Source of the DNA: Streptomyces sp. WZ-12
GTDB lineage: Bacteria > Actinomycetota > Actinomycetes > Streptomycetales > Streptomycetaceae
Assembly (NCBI RefSeq): GCF_028898845.1
Contig: NZ_CP118574.1
Coordinates: 2,294,001 to 2,358,000, forward strand
Reading direction: 5' to 3'
Length of the DNA: 64,000 bases
Shown: positions 44,229 to 53,634 of the stretch, piece by piece
How positions within the stretch are numbered: position 1 is the first letter of the stretch
How the letters are laid out: every line of letters starts with the position of its first letter
Made by a program: the position numbers and the translations under genes
The notes under the pieces: generated by a model
What the model saw: only the letters and a program-made list of their open reading frames with translations
Databases searched by the model: none
Told to the model about the DNA's origin: nothing

Positions 44229-44760
44229 GGTGCGGAGATGCTCCTTGTCGCAGGCGGTCATGAGGCGGCCGAGTCCGCCGGCCGAGTACGAGCGGAAGAA
44301 GTGCCCCGGGTCGCTCAGCAGCACATCGGCCATGCGCAGCAGGCCCCGGCGTACTCGGGCAATGAGCCTGCCCACATGCGGGTGTCGAGCGTCCAGGGGG
44401 GGCGGCGCCATCCGGCAAGGGGGCGCGGCCGTCGCGGATCAGGGACTTGCTGAGCTTGGCGCCGGTGTCGGTGACGACCTGCCGGCAGAACAGGCGGGCG
44501 GGGAGCTGTCCGCTCGCTCCGAGCCCGGCGGCCTGCATGGCGCAGTCGACGAGCTGTGAGCCGAACACCCAGTCGCCGCCCTTGACCATGACGTGAAGCC
44601 GGTCCCGTTCCTCGGCGAGGAGGACTTCCTTGACGAGGTTTGTAAAGCGTCGCCAGGTCGAGGTACCCGCCACCGGAGGGGCGGACGGCGACCTCGTAGG
44701 GCCCGTGGTGGAGGCACACCGCCGGGTGGACGGACAACGTCGCACGCTCCTGCGGGACGT
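44229..44760 (-). pseudogene. tRNA-synthetase-like (KLSKS) gene, fragmented
   Basis: Three frames carry consecutive parts of one protein: HGPYEVAVRPSGGGYLDLAT; then NLVKEVLLAEERDRLHVMVK and VTDTGAKLSKSLIRDGRAP; then LRMADVLLSDPGHFFRSYSA. The KLSKS motif is the class I aminoacyl-tRNA-synthetase/nucleotidyltransferase signature. The N-terminal HIGH-containing part is missing and there are at least two frameshifts. The function of such synthetase-like proteins next to ASCH genes is not known to me. Confidence 0.6.
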
Positions 44761-44907
44761 GTAGCGACTTCGGTCGGCACCGACAACCTGACGACGCACA
44801 ACGTCGCGCCGATCGGTCCTGCCGGTCGCTGACGGAGGGCACGAACTCCTGGCCGCGGCGGCGCCCCAGCCTCAGTCAGGGGCGCTACGAAGAGCAGGGA
44901 GCCGCAG

Positions 44908-45210
44908 TCAGCTCGTCCGCAGGCGAGGGAAGAAACGCCGCCGCAGCCTGTCGCCGACTTCACCTACGACAATCACCGCCACAGCCACCCGCCGCTCGGC
45001 CTCCGACACCCCGGGCAGCGCAGCGTCGACGGCGGCCGCGACCACGCTGCGCTGCGCACGACGGTCGAGTTGCCGGCTCTCGCATCGCGGACAGTCCCGG
45101 CCCACGCCGAGCAGCACGCCGTCGTCGCACGGTGGCTCCGCGCAGTCCTGCCGGCGCGGCGGTGCCCGACCGATCAGCCAGCCGACCGGGTCCGCGATCG
45201 GACTGCCCAA
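44908..45210 (-). pseudogene. Cys-containing C-terminal fragment of a larger gene
   Basis: A 100-residue frame (TTG start) with ADPVGWLIGRAPPRRQDCAE, then CDDGVLLGVGRDCPRCESRQL. It resembles, from memory, the Cys-knuckle tail of larger actinomycete HTH or replication-type proteins. A stop codon closes the frame just upstream of the similarity, so only the tail survives. Weak call; 45211-45403 holds nothing recognisable. Confidence 0.3.
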
Positions 45211-45403
45211 CCGCAGATGCTCACCCAGGCGCTGGCAGCTGCCGGACGGTCAGCGGCCGTGCTTGTCGGACGTGCATCGAGCGAGTTGCCCGCCGGCGCA
45301 TCCTGGTCCTCTCCCCGGTCGACGTCAGCGAGCTCGACCACATCCTCCGTAAGGGGGCCAGAGGCTTGGCCGCCTCACGGGGCACGACGTCCTGGCCGTG
45401 TGG

Positions 45404-47829
45404 TTACCGGGGGTGGGACTGTTGGGTGGTGGCGTTTGGGCTCAAGGTTTTGTGGCGGGTGATCAGGAGATTTTGTTGGAGGCGAGCATGGCGGAATTGG
45501 TAGACGGCGCCGGTCTGTCGTAGTACGCCGCGATGGTAGGCGTCGGTGAGAAATGCCTGAACGCGCCAGGGCAAGTGCCCCGCGACTGGTAGCCATCCGC
45601 GTACCAGTACCAGCCAGTGCATCCAAGCGCTGGTGGCACGCACGCTCACGAATCCTGCCAGCACTGCTGCTGCAAGCCCGTACGGCAGGCTGTACGCGGC
45701 AGCAACCAGGGGGCCGACCGCCAGTCCTACCACGAGCCCTTTACGGATGGCGTTTCGCCGGTCTCGGGCCAGCGACTCCGCCGCGCCGACCACATCGGCC
45801 GAATGGGCGGGTGCCTCAAGCCCGAACGCGAGCGCGGCTACGAGAGCAAACACGAGACCCACCCCCGACAAGATCACGAACGCATCTTCGAGCACATCCG
45901 TTTTCCCGAACGAGAGCCCGTCCGCGGCCATGGCAGCAGCGCCCTTCCCGAGCCCGAAGAGCCCGCTGACGAACCCGTTCGCAAGCCCCAGCAGCAGCCC
46001 GACGAGCATCCCCGCCACGAACCTGCCGGAGATGAACCGGACCCGTCCACGGATCTGCAGGCGCGTGCCGGCCGGTTGAGGTCCCACGCTGCGCAATCCG
46101 ACGAGTCCCGCCACAAGACCGGCCGTGAGTCCGAGTGTCAAGCCCACCCTGAGTCCACCGGGAAGGTCTCCCAGGAGCCCGGCGGTGAGCTGGGCTGCGA
46201 CCGCATCCACCCACCAGCCTCCTCTCCCATCCCCCACCAGCGTGCTGACGACTGTGAAGGAGAGTCCGCTTGCGACTACGGTCCCGAGCCCGACCCCGAG
46301 GGCAAGGGCGGGCCTGCGCAGACGTCTGATGTGGAGCCATCTGCCGAGTCCGGCCGTCAGGGCGACTGCGACCCCACTGCTCAGCATGGCCAGAAGCCCG
46401 TCCATCGCCCCTATCGCAAGCACGCGAACCTGCCCTTGCACGTCGCCGTCGGCTGTGAAGAAAGACGGCACCGCTTCTGTGCGCTCATACGTGAGTCCGA
46501 GCGCCAGAGTCACCAGCAGTGCGTCTACCACGGCGAGGATGAGGGTGCGTTTCCACCGCGGGATGGTGTCACGCAGTTGCCACCAGGCCAGATCGACCGT
46601 GCCTGCCTTGCGGAGGTGGTCGGCGAGGTGGGTGAGGTAGTGGCGTGCGCGGTCTTCGGGCCAGCGCGGCGGGTGGTCCGGCCGGCCGGAGTGGTAGACG
46701 GCGGGCAGGAACTCTTCGAGCAGATGGTCCTGTAGGGCAGTCCCGGTGGGGAAGCGGTCGGTGTCGAGCAGTTCGGCGGGCTCCTGGCGAGGGTTGTCGC
46801 TGTAGATGGTGCGGGCCAGGAAGACCATCAGGGGGTTGGTCAGCACGCGGCGCAGCGCGGCTGGGCCCGGCTCGTGCGGTGCGGTGTTCATCTTCTCCAG
46901 GACCGGGTCCCAGACGCCGGTGCGGCGCCTGGCCACGGTGCGGGGCAGGTAGCCGGCCAGGTCCTCCACCGTCAACTCGTCGACTTCTACTACGGCGGCC
47001 GCGGTCAGCACGTCCACCTCGTGCACCGCGGCGGCGAATTCCGGCGTCCGGCTTGTGATCACCATCGGGGTGTCCGGGGCAGCGTTGAGCGCGCGCAGTG
47101 CGTCTTTGTGCAGCCCGGTATGGATCTCGTCGAAGCCGTCCAGGATGGGCAGCACCCGGCCGGCCTCGACGAGCGCGCGGGCCCGGGTAGGACCGCCCCG
47201 TTCGGTGCGAGCGGCCAAGCCGGGGTGGTCTCGGGTGAGCTGCTCGGCCAGCCAGAGGCTCAGCGATCTTGTCGTCGGGTCCCAGGTCCCGGCGTTCACG
47301 ACGACCGGCACCCGCCGGCCCGGCCGGTGTTTGTCCAGCAGGTCCAGTGCCAGACGGCCGGCCAGCACGGTCTTCCCGGCGCCGGCGGGTCGAGGATGAC
47401 CAGCCGACCGGAGATGACGGACCGGTAGATCTCACTCAATTGCTCGATGCGCCCGGCCAGCGCCAAGGGCTCACCGGTGTCACCAGCCTGGAGACGACGG
47501 ATGTTGGCGGGGTGATCGGCCAGTTCTCCAACCGGGTGCCAGCGCACAGGTAATGCCACCGGATCATGGACACGGCGCTGCTCTTCTTCCCGCTCCCACA
47601 ACGTCCTGACGCCTTCGGCCAGGCCCTCGGCCCACGCGTCCAGATCGGACGGCCCACCGCGGGGCCCCCGCGCACTCCGCCGGCGTTGCCGGGGAGCGGG
47701 CCCGGTGGTGATGTTGACACCGCCGGTAATTGAGCCAGCCTGGACCACCGATCCGTATACCCGGCCGCTGACGTCGTTGTGTGCAGCCGCGGGTAGCCGC
47801 GTCGAGCCACCGTCGTTGTGGTCCCCCAT
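45404..47829 (-). pseudogene. NACHT-type NTPase with membrane domain, frameshifted in Walker A
   Basis: It starts at ATG 47829 (HNDVSGRVYGSVVQAGSITG, a common start of Streptomyces NACHT proteins). The frame reads SGRLVILDPPAPGRP where the other frame reads GAGKTVLAGRLALDLLDKH; adding one G near 47390 would give SGRLVILGPAGAGKTV, a perfect Walker A. The second frame runs to 45404 with Walker B (VLPILDGFDEI), VITSRTPEF, about eight membrane helices and the terminal AVYQFRHARLQQNL motif. A single-base deletion has therefore split a STAND ATPase, unless it is a sequencing error. NACHT proteins include bacterial antiphage sensors. Confidence 0.75.
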
Positions 47830-48462
47830 GGCCCAATGGTGGCACGAGGCCCACGACAGGAACCGAAAATGCCGTGCTTACCTTGCCGGGACTGGTGATG
47901 GGCCGAGGTAGGCGCGGTCTCGGGCCCTGGCACGTCGAAGCCCGCCGGCCGAGGAAGCTTTTCCGTATCCCCCTCCGACCGTCACCACTACGCGGCACCA
48001 GGGTCGAGCGCACTCCTTCGGCGGCCGGCAGATATCCGCCGGCGATGCGCGGTACGGCAGCGAGTCGACAGGGGACACGAGCAAGCCCCACCGGAGGAAG
48101 CACGGCAGTGAGCAGCAGCACCATCGCGTGGATCGGCGTGCCGAGGCCCCAACGAGACGTAGGCATCCAGCAGTCGCGCTTCCCCGATGCCGCGGCCGCG
48201 CCACCTTCTGTCGCTGCGGTGCCGCGCGAAGCAGGAGGCAGGGCTCAGCGCTTCACGCACCGCACCATCGCGCGACCGTGGCTTTCGCCTGCTGGTCGCG
48301 CCGGCGTCGTCCTGAAGGGCGTGGGATGAGGTCGAATCGGTAGCCGACGAACAACCGCCACGAGGGAGCGAGCAACTGCCCCATGTAGCCCGGAGGCAGG
48401 GCCGATTCAGCTGCGCTCGCACGGAGAGGACTTCGTGCCGGTCGCACATCTCGGCGAGATCA
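47830..48462. other. No gene seen
   Basis: About 630 bp. Open frames on both strands are short and without motifs. It is probably decayed DNA. Confidence 0.4.
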
Positions 48463-48611
48463 CCGGTTCACCTCCGCTCGAGCGGAGGTGAACCGGATGA
48501 CGATGTCCACCTCGACCTCGAGCCCACTCCGCGCGAGCGGAGGTGAACCGTCCTGGTCGACGATGCCGCGCCTCTTCAGGTAGTCCACTCCCGTCGTACG
48601 CTGTCCGAACT
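48463..48611. CRISPR. Relic of a type I-E-like CRISPR array
   Basis: Two repeat-like 29-mers at 48467-48495 and 48522-48550 share CTCCGC-(4 nt)-GCGGAG-GTGAACCG. This is the 5+6+4+6+8 layout of type I-E repeats: a 6-bp stem, 4-base loop and a GTGAACCG end like the ATAAACCG end of the Escherichia coli repeat. The spacer between is only 26 nt. After the second repeat come exactly 32 nt (48551-48582) and then GTCCACTCC (48583), matching the repeat start GCCCACTCC before diverging. The first repeat is also half of a perfect 34-bp palindrome (48463-48496). No cas gene is in the window. Confidence 0.5.
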
Positions 48612-48937
48612 CCTGCGGTCGCAAGGTCATCCAGGCTGCCTTCGATGCGCGGCGAAGGCTCGGTGGCCGGGCTGCTACAGATTGAAGTCGGTGATCGTGG
48701 CGTGGGGAGGCGTGGTGTCCTGGGAGACGACGTAGGCCATGGCGATCCCATACACGAATGCGGAGCGGAAGTCCTCGCTGCGCTCTGGCCGGGTGACCGT
48801 CATGGGCGCCGGTCCCGCCGAAGCTCTGAAACAGGGCATGTCCGACACTCGACGTTCCTGCGGACTGCCCACCGCTGGAAAACCGGTGCGCCGTCCGCCG
48901 TCGGTCGCGCCGCTCCCCGCGCCCTCATCAGAACCGT
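48612..48937. other. No gene seen
   Basis: About 325 bp between the CRISPR-like relic and the IS110 transposase. A 95-codon minus-strand frame here has no motif I recognise. Confidence 0.4.
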
Positions 48938-50005
48938 TCACGAGCAGCCCGGGTCTTGGCACTGTCTCAGGACGAGCCGGTAGACCTCCCGGGCCACATA
49001 CCGCTTCAGACAGCGGATGATCTCACGCCGAGTCTTCCCTTCCGCAACCCGTCTCTCGTAATACGCCTGGGTACGCGCGTCCCAGCGCAGTCGAGTCAGC
49101 ACAATACGGTGAAGGGCAGCATTCGCCTGCCGGTTTCCCCCACGGTTGAGCCGACGATGGCATCTGCTGCCCGAGGAGTATTCAACCGGGCTTGCCCCGC
49201 ACAAAGCGGCGAACGACGCTTCACCGCGCAAGCGGCCCGCATTGTCTCCCATGGCGCCCAACAAAACAGCGGCGCTCCGCGGTCCGACCCCGACAGCGGC
49301 GCACAGTTGAGGGTAATGTCCCTCGATCAACTCAGACACCCGCTGTTGCAGCTCTCGGGCCTGCACGTTGAGCTGCTCGATTCGCTCGGCCAGCGTACGC
49401 AACGTGAACCTCGTGGCCCGCAGCACAGGATCCGTCCCCTCTGCATCTTCACCGAGCAGTGCACAGGCGCGAATGAGAGCTCGGCGGTTCAAGCCAGCCA
49501 GCTCTTCCCGCAGCGCTGGATCGGCAGTGACCAGGACCGCCTTGAGCTGGTTAGTGGCCTGGGTACGGGCTTTGACAGCGGAGTCCCTGGCCACGGTGTA
49601 CATACGCGCGATCTCGATCGGGCCGTTCCCTGACTTCGCTCGGGAGCACGCACGGCCACTAAGCACGGCACGGGCGGCAGCTTCTGCATCGCCCTGGTCG
49701 GATTTGCTCCGCCGACGACGAGCCGAACGCCCCGGCCCAGGAGCCTCGATGACATCGATGCCTTGCGACAGTAGATACCGGGACAGGGCCGCCCCATAGT
49801 TGCCAGATCCCTCTACCCCGGCACGCCGAATAACACCTAACTCAGATGACCATTGCGCGAGTTGACAATATCCGGTTGCGGTGGCCGGGAAGCTCTCAAT
49901 GGCCAGAGTCTTCCCCGTCATCGAAATCACGGCAGCCACGTGAATATCTCGGTGCGTGTCAACCCCAAGAATCACCTCGTCCGCATCTAGAGAAGGATGA
50001 TCCAT
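48938..50005 (-). CDS. IS110-family transposase
   Basis: 355 residues, full length for the family. The N-terminal RuvC-like DEDD domain has GVDTHRDIHVAAVI (D), VEGSGNYGAAL (E) and KSDQGDAEAAARAVLSG (D, D). The C-terminal transposase_20 domain has GVGPRSAAVLLGAMGDNAGR and SPVEYSSGSRCHRRLNRGGN with the conserved serine. It ends CLKRYVAREVYRLVL. IS110 elements move as circles, usually without terminal inverted repeats, so the element's ends cannot be placed from sequence alone. It appears intact; 50006-50555 has no gene. Confidence 0.9.
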   Translation of the reverse strand: MDHPSLDADEVILGVDTHRDIHVAAVISMTGKTLAIESFPATATGYCQLAQWSSELGVIRRAGVEGSGNYGAALSRYLLSQGIDVIEAPGPGRSARRRRSKSDQGDAEAAARAVLSGRACSRAKSGNGPIEIARMYTVARDSAVKARTQATNQLKAVLVTADPALREELAGLNRRALIRACALLGEDAEGTDPVLRATRFTLRTLAERIEQLNVQARELQQRVSELIEGHYPQLCAAVGVGPRSAAVLLGAMGDNAGRLRGEASFAALCGASPVEYSSGSRCHRRLNRGGNRQANAALHRIVLTRLRWDARTQAYYERRVAEGKTRREIIRCLKRYVAREVYRLVLRQCQDPGCS

Positions 50006-50559
50006 GGAATGAACAGGGCTTGTTAATTCGATCGTTCATCCACTCCAGTCGGTGGTTGCACATTGTGCATCAGCCTCGCCACCGGCCCGGAGGAGCGGTC
50101 GCCAGTGAAACAGTGCAGATTCCTCACGCACGGCAGTCCTCCAGACACGCTCACCCGAACCAGCGTCTGTGCGCACTGCCTCGCCCCGCGAACGACGTAG
50201 GATCGTCAAGACACTTTTGGTCAGAAATCTCAGGGGCCAAATCACGGCACGACGGCAGTATCGCTGCCATTCTTTCCATCTGCAGATCACCAGTACACCG
50301 CTGCCCCTCTTTGAGAGGGTTACCCGTAGAAGCCCAGCAGCGCCCACGCGCCCCCGGGATCTTCATCGCTACGGAAACACGCGCCCGCGCGCATCGCAAG
50401 CCCCAGTCGCCAAAGTGCGCCCTCGATGCGTCGTCTCACCGCAGTCCAGGCTCCCGTGGAGCTCCACGACACCCTCACTGCCAGCGCCCCGGTACAGGCC
50501 GTCGACGTTCTGTGTGGTCACCCTGACAGCAGGCCGTTCCTCCCGAACCTGGGCGCCTG

Positions 50560-51222
50560 GCGATCGCCGACATGACCTGCTCGGCGACCACCATCCGCAA
50601 CCGCCGCGACGAGTGGATCCGGCTCGGCTTCTTCGCCCGGCTCAAGCAGATCGCGCTGGAATCCTACGACCGGATAGTCGGGCTCGTGCTCGATCGGAGC
50701 GCCATCGACGGCTCCATCACCAAAGCCCCTGGCGGCGGCGAGGTGGCCGGGCGATCACCGGTCGACCGCGGCAAACAGGGCCTGAAACGCTCGGGCATGA
50801 CGGATGGTTACGGAACCCCGCTCCGGCCGGGTCCTGGCCGGAGCGAACCGTCACGACTCGCCGCTGCTCGCGCCGACCCTGGACCTGCTGGACAACCTCG
50901 GGCCGCTACCCGATGACATTACGGTGCACCTCGACGCCGGTTACGACTCGGACAAGACCCACACCGAACGCACCGCCCGGCACCTACACGGTCGCATCGC
51001 GCACAAGGGTGAGCAGGCACCGATCCAGGCCAGCCGGCGGTGACACGTCGAACGCACGCCTGGCAGAACGTCTTCCACCGCCTCACCCGCTGCTACGAGC
51101 GCCACGCGACCGTCATCCACGCCTTTTTCGACCTCGCCGACACAATCATCACCATTCGTAGCCTGATCCGCCGGGCCTGGACCACCCACCGCTGGGACGA
51201 CCGCCCGAAGCGCCGTCCATGA
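50560..51222 (+). pseudogene. IS5-family transposase, frameshifted and N-terminally truncated
   Basis: Consecutive parts lie in three frames: CSATTIRNRRDEWIRLGFFA, DRSAIDGSITKAPGGGEVAG, SPVDRGKQGLKRSGMTDGYG; then LAGANRHDSPLLAPTLDLLD and HLDAGYDSDKT; then HAWQNVFHRLTRCYERHATV to AFFDLADTIITIRSLIRRAW. These are the core and C-terminus of an IS5-type DDE transposase. The N-terminal HTH is missing and two frameshifts interrupt it, so it is dead. Confidence 0.7.
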
Positions 51223-51332
51223 GCCCCGCCCATCTGCGCGGCCTCTTACACGCAGACTGCTCCCGCCGACCAGCAACCCTGATCCAGGCCAATGCCTGAA
51301 GCGGGCAACCGGCCACGTCTTGCCCTTTTGAT

Positions 51333-51776
51333 TCAGGCGACTCGGGTGTCGTAGGTCTCGCGGTTGGCGAGCACATCGTCCATGTGCATCTCGGCCCAGG
51401 TCTTGAGGCCGCGCATCATTTCGCGCAGTGACAGGCCGAGGTCGGTCAACTCGTAGGTGACCGTGACCGGCACGGTCGGCGTCACGGTGCGGGTGATCAA
51501 ACCGTCGCGCTCCAGGGAGCGCAGCGTCTGGGTGAGCATCTTCTGGCTGACGCCGGCCAGCAGGCGCAGCAGTTCCGAGTAGCGCATCGACCGGGGCTCG
51601 CCGGCGCAGTCGGTGCCTGGCTGATGCGCGCTGTCGCTGCCGAGCGCGGCCAGGATCAGCGTGACCCATTTGTCGGAGAGCCGGTCGAGCAGCTTGCGAC
51701 TGGGGCAGACCGCCAAGAAGGCGTCGTACTCCACCTTGGCCTGTGCCCTCTGCTGGGCCGCCGTCATCGTTGCCAT
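51333..51776 (-). CDS. HxlR-family transcriptional regulator
   Basis: 147 residues. CPSRKLLDRLSDKWVTLILA is the conserved HxlR start, with its Cys a candidate redox or electrophile sensor. The winged helix follows (RYSELLRLLAGVSQKMLTQT, LRSLERDGLITR, YELTDLGLSL). GGAG precedes the ATG. It is divergent from an aldo-keto reductase, the common HxlR/oxidoreductase arrangement, so it probably represses that gene and itself. Confidence 0.85.
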   Translation of the reverse strand: MATMTAAQQRAQAKVEYDAFLAVCPSRKLLDRLSDKWVTLILAALGSDSAHQPGTDCAGEPRSMRYSELLRLLAGVSQKMLTQTLRSLERDGLITRTVTPTVPVTVTYELTDLGLSLREMMRGLKTWAEMHMDDVLANRETYDTRVA

Positions 51777-51824
51777 GGACCGCTCCTCTCACCCGCGGGT
51801 GCCTTACGCACTCCGAAGTGCCTT

Positions 51825-51839
51825 CTTCCGGTTAGGAAG
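51825..51839. promoter_or_regulatory. Candidate HxlR operator
   Basis: In the 130-bp divergent gap, CTTCC-GGTTA-GGAAG is an inverted repeat, next to GTGCCTT repeated at about 51800 and 51818. HxlR proteins bind short inverted repeats in such gaps. Confidence 0.35.
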
Positions 51840-51906
51840 CTACACACCAAAAATGGTGCAAGAAGCCGTCGGGCACCACCCCCTGGCTCAACACGAAAGG
51901 CACACC

Positions 51907-52794
51907 ATGAGCACCTCCTCCGCCTTGCTTCCCGGCGGCACCTGGCCCCTGGGCGACCTGACCGTCACCCGATTCGGCTACGGCGCCATGCAGCTCGCCG
52001 GCCCCTGGGTCGTGGGCCCGCCGGCCGACCGCGACGGCGCACTCGCCGTCCTCCGCGAGGCCGTCGACCTCGGCATCACCCACATCGACACCGCCGACGC
52101 CTACGGGCCGCACATCACCAACCAGCTGATCCGCGAAGCGCTGCACCCGTACCGAGAAGCGCTGCACATCGTGACCAAGGTCGGCGCGACCCGAGACGAG
52201 GAGGGAGGCTGGCCTCCGGCCCGGCGGCCGGAAGAGCTGCGCCGCGCCGTCCAGGTGAACTTGGAGAACCTCGGCCTCGAGACGCTGGACGTGGTCAACC
52301 TCCGGCTCGGCGACGCCCAGGGCCCAGTGACCGGTTCGCTCGCGGAGGCGTTCGAGGCGCTTGTCGAACTCCAGCAGCAGGGCCTGATCCGGCACCTCGG
52401 CGTAAGCAACGCGACGGCGGAACAGGTCGCCGAGGCGCAGGCGATCGCGCCAATCGTGTGTGTGCAGAACATGTACAACCTCGCCCACCGCCACGACGAC
52501 GAGCTGATCGACGAGCTCGCCGAGCAGGGCATTGCCTACGTGCCCTGCTTCCCCCTCGGTGGCTTCAGCCCGCTGCAGTCCGCGGCGCTCACGGCCGTGG
52601 CCACTCGGCTGGAGGCGACGCCGATATCTGTCGCCCTGGCCTGGCTGCTGCAGCGTACGCCGAACATCCTGCTGATCCCCGGCACCTCGTCGGTGGCGCA
52701 CCTGCGCGAGAACGTCGCGGGCGCGGGACTCTCACTCTCCGACGAGGGTGTCGCCGAACTGGACAAGATCGGCCGCTACCCCCCGTCACCATGA
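51907..52794 (+). CDS. Aldo/keto reductase
   Basis: 295 residues; ATG 51907 chosen after GAAAGG, although the frame is open further upstream through the promoter gap. It is an NADPH-dependent TIM barrel: FGYGAMQLAGPW start, DTADAYG (catalytic Asp and Tyr), IVTKVG (catalytic Lys), LRLGD at the usual His position (so the His is replaced), GVSNATAEQV, QNMYNL, and the cofactor loop LIPGTSSVAHLREN. It probably reduces reactive aldehydes or ketones under HxlR control. Confidence 0.9.
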   Translation: MSTSSALLPGGTWPLGDLTVTRFGYGAMQLAGPWVVGPPADRDGALAVLREAVDLGITHIDTADAYGPHITNQLIREALHPYREALHIVTKVGATRDEEGGWPPARRPEELRRAVQVNLENLGLETLDVVNLRLGDAQGPVTGSLAEAFEALVELQQQGLIRHLGVSNATAEQVAEAQAIAPIVCVQNMYNLAHRHDDELIDELAEQGIAYVPCFPLGGFSPLQSAALTAVATRLEATPISVALAWLLQRTPNILLIPGTSSVAHLRENVAGAGLSLSDEGVAELDKIGRYPPSP

Positions 52795-53292
52795 CGAAGC
52801 GGATGGGTTGGATTGACCCTCGGGCGCTCGGGTAGCAGCGACGCGAATTGGTCCCAAAGCGGGTCGGTCAGCCATGCTGGAAGGACGGGCACAGGTCTCC
52901 GCAGCGGTCACAGAGCGTCGCAACTCCATGATCACTGACACCTGTGCCCGCCTTGTTGTCGAGGCCCCCACACCGCCTATGCGCGTGAGCTCTAAGTTCC
53001 GAAATCTCTCTGTTGATCCCGGCATCTGACAACCAGGACTGCCGAACCTTGGAAGCGCCGCAGAGTTCCATCAGGGCGGAAGCACCCTCGCGAGCCTCTT
53101 CAGGAAGGCGGCGTCCCAGAAAGCCCGGCTCTGGCCTATAGGGATGTCGCGCCGCTCCCCGAGCACAGGGAGCGGGCGCCTGCCTCATCGGCGACACACC
53201 CGCCGTAGCCTGCCACGTGCGCAGGCCCCACCGGAACACTCCGGCGGGGCCTCGACATGCCACGAGCTCTCACACAGCCCCTATGACGGGGA
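52795..53292. other. No convincing gene
   Basis: About 500 bp. A minus-strand frame (52868-53263) with SALMELCGASKVRQSWLSDA and CDRCGDLC near its end has a slightly protein-like composition, but no family, start or ribosome-binding site is clear. Confidence 0.35.
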
Positions 53293-53360
53293 TCATGATT
53301 GTGTGGGCCTGACCAGGTGGAACACCTCGCGGGCGACGTAGCGTTGAGGCACCGGACGAT
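53293..53360 (-). pseudogene. IS110 transposase C-terminal scar
   Basis: With one base restored, the minus strand reads IVRCL..YVAREVFHLVRPTQS and a stop at 53293-53295, matching the end of IS110 transposases (compare CLKRYVAREVYRLVL of the intact copy at 48938). Only about 65 bp remain. Confidence 0.5.
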
Positions 53361-53634
53361 TCCACCGCCCAATCCAGCCGAGGCCCTCTACCAGGCCGGT
53401 CTGACAGCCGAAGGGCGATCGGAATCAGTTTCCGCCGCATTCAGCAACCTGCCGGAGCGTGATGTCATCCGCCCCGCTGCCTGCACCCGCAGCGCCGACA
53501 TCGTTTAGCCGAACTGCACCGCACGCCGCGGCACCTTACGCACATGGCTGGATCACACCAGCCCGATCATCGGGAACCGTCCAGGACCCCAGGCTTGTCG
53601 ACATCGCAAGGCACCAAAGGGGAGGGATACGGAC

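Noticed and set aside
44439..44963. 174-codon minus-strand frame upstream of the ASCH gene
   Set aside because: Off-frame reading of the broken synthetase-like gene; the meaningful phrases are split over other frames.
45480..45530. tRNA-Leu-like string ATGGCGGAATTGGTAGACGG
   Set aside because: It lies in the coding end of the NACHT gene (antisense of the conserved VYQFRHARLQ motif) and no acceptor or anticodon arm can be formed around it.
48675..48962. 95-codon minus-strand frame next to the CRISPR-like relic, considered as a cas fragment
   Set aside because: No Cas1/Cas2/Cascade motif could be recognised.
52868..53263. 131-codon minus-strand frame with a CDRCGDLC cluster near its end
   Set aside because: No family, no clear start or ribosome-binding site; kept only as a remark.
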